Part shown: one piece after another, positions 59,832 to 64,000 of the stretch | Layout of the letters: the number at the start of each line of letters is the position of its first letter | Numbering within the stretch: position 1 is the stretch's first letter | Source: Pochonia chlamydosporia 170 | Lineage: Eukaryota > Ascomycota > Sordariomycetes > Hypocreales > Clavicipitaceae | Length of the DNA: 64,000 bases | Direction of reading: 5' to 3' | Assembly: GCF_001653235.2 (NCBI RefSeq) | Contig: NC_035790.1 | Location: 4,960,001 to 5,024,000, forward strand | Notes under the pieces: generated by a model | Told to the model about the DNA's origin: nothing | What the model saw: the letters and a program-made list of their open reading frames with translations, nothing else | Database searches by the model: none | Translations under genes and position numbers: made by a program

Positions 59832-61973
59832 ATGACACCACAGGAGGTTGCTACTTTGCTCCAAGAGCATGGTAGCAGTCGTAAACCAGACGCTTCTGAA
59901 AATTCTTCACAGACATCTGATGACCGCCTTAGAAGGACGAAACTGCTCTCTGCCGTACTCACAGAATGCAAGGAAGCTTGGGCAGCTAGGTCTGAGGAGC
60001 TGGATTTGGTAGCAGAAAAGCTCGGAGATGGCAGTCGAGATGGTGAGTCGTTTTGTTCTAGATAGTGTAGCTAAAGAGTTTGATTTCTTCATCGAATACA
60101 TGCTTACCAATATATAGTGGCATGGCGCTTGCCCTTCGGTGATTCTGGAATTCTGGGCTTCTTTCTCGATCTATTGGCAGAGGGTGGTCTGAGACAAAAT
60201 CTTCACAAACACTCTCTACGCTTGATAGGGAATTCTTGTGCTGATACAGATGAGAATCGAGCTCGAGTTGTGGAAAACGACAGATTATCAGCCATCACCA
60301 AGCACTTAACCGATCAAAGTCTCTTACCACTCAATATCCCTGTCATTTACAACATACTCGTCGACTACGGTAAGAATTCATTCTAAAACCCTTCCACAAC
60401 AGACGTTTTACTAATGTATTCAGATCCTGCTCAAGTTTTGGCATCCAAGTCCCAACTCAACAAGCAACTTGTGGCCATCCTATCTCTACCGCACATCTCC
60501 AAACACGCCTCAACTGTACCACATATTTGCAAAATACTGGCGCTTCTTGTTCCACAAGAAGGAGAATTTGCCGTCGCCGACCCATCCACAGTTAACATCC
60601 TTCTCAGCTTGGCTAATCAGCCAGAGGCAAAAGAGGATGTTGATGTTTTCATTGCACTCGTGGAAGTGGCAGTGGCTTACCTGGCGAATGAGGATTTTCA
60701 GTTGAGAGTAATAACCGAAGACAAGATGGGACTGTTTGTTGATACTTTTTATTACATCCACGCTGGACTTGACATTGACGGAATTGATGACGAAGACGCC
60801 GTCGCGCAATTGAAGGAGTTGCGTGTTTCTTTACTTTCAACCTTGGCCGACATTTCTGGAAACGACCAATTTGTAGCAGCCTACCCTCTTCCAGATGCAG
60901 TACCACAAACTTTCCTGGCTTGGATTCGTGGCAACAATGCTTCCTTGCAAACAGCTGCATGCCTAGCTCTGGGAAATACGTCCCGATCTGATAAAGCGTC
61001 GATTGCTTTGGTAAACGAATACAAGGCTCACGAGCCGCTCGCCAGCCTTTTGGCAAACCCGGCGGTTACCGACTCTCAACTTCTTCACGCTGCCTGCTCA
61101 TTTCTCAAAAACTTGGCAATCCCTGCAGACAATAAAACTCAGCTCGAGGCTTTGCTTCGTCCACAATGTGTTCCACGAATATTCTCGCTCGACACATTAC
61201 CCCTGATTCAATTCGCTGCAGTCTCACTCACACGTCTACTTTTGCTCAACTGCCCCTCAAATGTTCGCCAGATCTGTGCTGTAGTCAATTCCGATTCATT
61301 GGAAGACTCTGCCAGTCAACAGTCCAGCGCAAATGGTATAATTTCACTATTTGGGCGTTCAGATGCGGAGCCAACCAAAGTAGAGGCCGCCAGGTGTGTG
61401 GCCGGTATCTGTCGAGTGCTTTATTCGTCACCAGTCTCTGAAATTTTGCAAGCTTCGGGATCCAACGACCACACTGACGAAGCCAGAAGAGCGAGATTCT
61501 TTGAGGAACATCAGATTGAAGCCCCAATTCGATTTCTCATCACCCAAGAGAAATGGCCATCTTTGCGCTCCGAGGTATGGTTCGTGCTCGCATTGATGTC
61601 TAGGTCCAAGGACGGCGCCCGAGTTGTTGCATCAGTGTTGGACGACAAGGCAGTAGAGGCAGTCCTGGTTGAAACCATCACCGGCCAAAAGCCAACAGAT
61701 GACGAAAACCCTGCCTTGGAATCCAAACCGGAAGAGTCGCTCCTGGGTCCAGCCTTTTCATCAGAGGCAGGCGAGCTGCAACTTGAGCCCCAGCAGGTAG
61801 ATCCCAAACAGCAGGCAAGCATGTTGAAGCTGGATAGAGAGAATGCACTGATATTGTGCACCGAGTTGAAAAAGAATTCTGAAAGCGGTTTGTCGCCGGA
61901 AAAGCTTGCTGTATTGCAGAATCTGGTACGGACTGGAACCCAACTTGTTGTTGCGGATAGAACCAAGACATAG
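59832..61973 (+). CDS. RID1: ARM-repeat GTPase-binding protein of the SmgGDS/Rid1 type
   Basis: Three exons (59832-60042, 60118-60369, 60424-61973; introns 75 and 54 bp) give 670 residues. RAP1GDS1/SmgGDS proteins bind prenylated small GTPases such as RhoA and Rap1; fungal relatives are called Rid1. The start MTPQEVATLLQEHG is the first ATG in good context. The body is a chain of helical armadillo-like repeats, for example LHKHSLRLIGNSCADTDENR, VPHICKILALLVPQEGEF, LQTAACLALGNTSRSDK, LLHAACSFLKNLAIPADNK and RSEVWFVLALMSRSKDG. The C-terminal 70 residues are Glu- and Gln-rich with a final helix. No membrane segment. Family sure; symbol by analogy, less sure. Confidence 0.88.
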
Positions 61974-62282
61974 TCGATAGACGGAGTGCTGGTCCAAACT
62001 AGTAGGCTTTCAAATTTCTCAAGCACCATATAGAACAGAAGACCTCACTGTCACGTCGAAAGCATAATTCTCGAGACAAGGTTCACGTAAACATTTCCCA
62101 TTGGCGCTCTATACATAGGGCAAAGCCGGTGATCATGCAATAATATTTTTGACCTAGACCTATTGTATCTCTCCACCATGAACCAGGCCAAGAACTCCTT
62201 CCGAGTCTCGAACCGACGTAGCCACTTCCAAAGAGACGCAAAGAGCAAAAAACCCTCAAACACCAGTTCCCTTTTTGCCAGT
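61974..62282. other. Convergent intergenic region
   Basis: 3' regions of RID1 and RPL13. No coding region supported. Confidence 0.6.
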
Positions 62283-63305
62283 TTATTTCTTAGCAGTCTC
62301 AGCCTCAGCCTTCTCCCTAGCACGCTTCTCACGAGCACCCTGGTATCGCTTGTTGCTTCGGGCCATACGCAGAGTAGTGTAGGCACCGCCCTCGACGGCT
62401 TTGGGCATCTCACTCTTCTTGATCTCCTTAACGGCGAGGTCGGTGGGGGCGATGGGCAGGACGGAGGAAATGGTGGCGGCCTTGTTGACCTTGGACAGGT
62501 CGGTCTTGGTGTCACCCTTCTTGGGGGCGTTGGACTTGCGGGGAAGCAAGATCAAGCGCTCCTTGTAGGCCTTGAGGCGGGCCACGTTGATGGCCAGGCT
62601 CTCCTCGGAGAGGTTCTGGCGGCGGTGGTCGACGGAAATACCGACGGTGCGGGCCAGAGGTCGGGCGATGCCAGCCTCCTGTGAATATCATGTTAGAATA
62701 CCGGTTCTGAAATTCAACGTTCCAGCAGATCTCCTTCCCAAATCTGATATCGTTTTCTCCATTCTCTCAGGTAAAGATTTTGGCGACACCAATCGGTTTC
62801 TGGGAGGGCATCTGGTCGAGCGAGAATATCGTACCTTGAGCTCGGTCAGGGTGAAACCCCGGCCGGCGCGGACCTTGCGGTTGTACTTAATAGTAGGGCA
62901 TCGCACAATGGGGCGCAACTTGTCGACGGGGCGAGGAGCCAGAGCAGCGGCCTTGGCCTGACGAGCAGTGCGGCGGGAGACCTTCTTTCCGGGCTGTTCA
63001 AGTATCAAAAGTCAATATCACAATAACCAAAATTTACACCCCAAATCGTCGTGCAGTCGGATTCGAATATCGCATACCTGGTCGAAGTGGGTGCGAACCC
63101 GTCTCTGCCAGTCCTTGCGGAAGTCTAGAGAAAATGTTAGTCGGATGTCATCGAGGCCATTGTCGTCGAATCGGTCTATGTGGAGGGTTGCTCACGGTTG
63201 TTGACAATCTTCTGGTTGTGCTTGATCGCCTGGAAAAAGAATTGTCGTTAGCAATGATGATTCAAATCATGCATATAGTTCTAATCAACGGGGTATTCGT
63301 ACCAT
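62283..63305 (-). CDS. RPL13: 60S ribosomal protein L13 (eL13)
   Basis: Five coding exons (ATG only at 63303-63305, then 63196-63229, 63078-63124, 62835-62993, 62283-62678; introns 73, 71, 84 and 156 bp) give 212 residues, the usual size for eL13. The sequence begins [19 protein letters not shown], continues [48 protein letters not shown] and the basic C-terminus [22 protein letters not shown]. It is highly basic and needs no other evidence. Like TIM16 the first coding exon is just the start codon, with the 5' intron immediately after. Ribosomal protein genes of fungi often carry such 5' introns, which can boost expression. Confidence 0.95.
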
Positions 63306-64000
63306 TGTGCCTGCTTGCGATCAAACTCGCTCCGGTTGTCGATGTTCGGTAGGCGTTGAAATTTCGGAGGAGGAGGCTCGACAAATTGTCTGAAGGGTTT
63401 TCGTGCCCTACGAAAGATACGTACCTGGTGGGGTGTGCCCTCTCCACTGCTCAGGAAGCGAGAATTGAAGCAAAAGTGTGGGTCACGTGAATCCGGAATA
63501 TCAATTCGGCGTCGAGGGTGACTAAGCAGGGGGCCGAGGTGGCTGCCCCAGGCAGCAAATAACAGCTATAAAACTCCGTCTGGCCTCCCGCCTTTTGCTA
63601 GTTTCCTTCTTTTCTTCTTCATACTTACCTTGTTCCGAATTCCCCAGCTCAAGATTCGGGGGATTCAGTATGGAAGGCCTGCATTGCACAGCGCGGAGTC
63701 GTTCCTTGCTCCATTGTCCTTCGGGGCCATGGGGGGCGCAATTTTTGATTTTCAACTCGTTTTCATTGTGAACGTCGCCTTGAGCGGCGTCATGAAGAAG
63801 ACTGGAGGAGGATTGTGATGGATGGAAGCGCGTCTTGGGTAGCCGGTAGCTGGGCAATGGATATGTCATAGGACCCCATGTGCACTTAGGTAAATCTGTC
63901 CATTTAATTGTGTGTTTTGACATAAACTGTTGTTCTGTAGGATACGAAGCTCCCTGTTGCAAAGCATGCGAGAGTCTTGACGCGTGATCATGCCTCTCGA
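63306..64000. other. Right-end region upstream of RPL13
   Basis: RPL13 promoter region and 5' leader. Short frames only; no gene supported. The next gene, if any, lies beyond the window. Confidence 0.5.

Noticed and set aside
1..64000. tRNA genes, rRNA genes, telomere repeats and CRISPR
   Set aside because: No A/B-box pairs with a GGTTCGANTCC core, no 5S-like text, no TTAGGG arrays and no spaced repeats were seen; CRISPR is also not expected in a fungus.

Overview
The window is nuclear DNA of a filamentous ascomycete, most likely a Sordariomycete of the order Hypocreales. The evidence is short spliceosomal introns (about 53-156 bp, GT..AG) in most genes, mixed-strand monocistronic genes, and clearly recognisable fungal housekeeping proteins: TFIIH Tfb2, Mgm101, biotin-protein ligase, Tim16/Pam16, ribosomal eL13 and a SmgGDS-like Rid1. 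A full-size PDR-type ABC transporter and a LaeA-like methyltransferase are also present. The order is an inference from overall feel; no species marker is present. I saw no tRNA, rRNA, telomere repeat, CRISPR array or intact transposon.

Layout. 1-24 kb holds moderately spaced genes: TFB2, a Ser-rich unknown, a TANGO2/NRDE protein, the ABC transporter, a Methyltransf_16-type methyltransferase, a zinc-dependent deaminase-like protein and a Ser/Pro-rich unknown. About 24.2-34.6 kb is a 10.4 kb stretch with no gene I can support. It carries short repeats, including one 13-mer present three times, twice as a dyad. 34.6-43 kb holds three accessory-looking genes: a small double zinc-finger protein, a LaeA-like methyltransferase with a 30-nt exon, and a cysteine-repeat GPI-anchored surface protein. 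They are separated by non-coding DNA with a tandem duplication and possible gene relics. 46-51 kb has a MetE-like protein, a sulfotransferase and a thioredoxin-like protein lacking the second active-site cysteine. 52-64 kb is a compact housekeeping block: TB2/DP1 (Yop1-like), MGM101, COA4, BPL1, TIM16, RID1 and RPL13.

How genes relate. Three of the last seven genes act in mitochondria (MGM101 in mtDNA maintenance, COA4 in cytochrome oxidase assembly, TIM16 in protein import). COA4 and BPL1 are divergent over only 120 bp, and TIM16 and RID1 are divergent over 523 bp. TIM16 and RPL13 share an unusual design in which the first coding exon is only the ATG. No biosynthetic cluster surrounds the LaeA-like gene.

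I did not find a convincing undescribed multi-gene system. The strongest novelty candidates are the CX4C-repeat surface protein (41589-42908), the small zinc-finger protein with the tandem duplication upstream of it (34642-35831), and the repeat-bearing gene desert. Gene models below were joined by hand from reading frames and splice signals; exon boundaries are stated where worked out.
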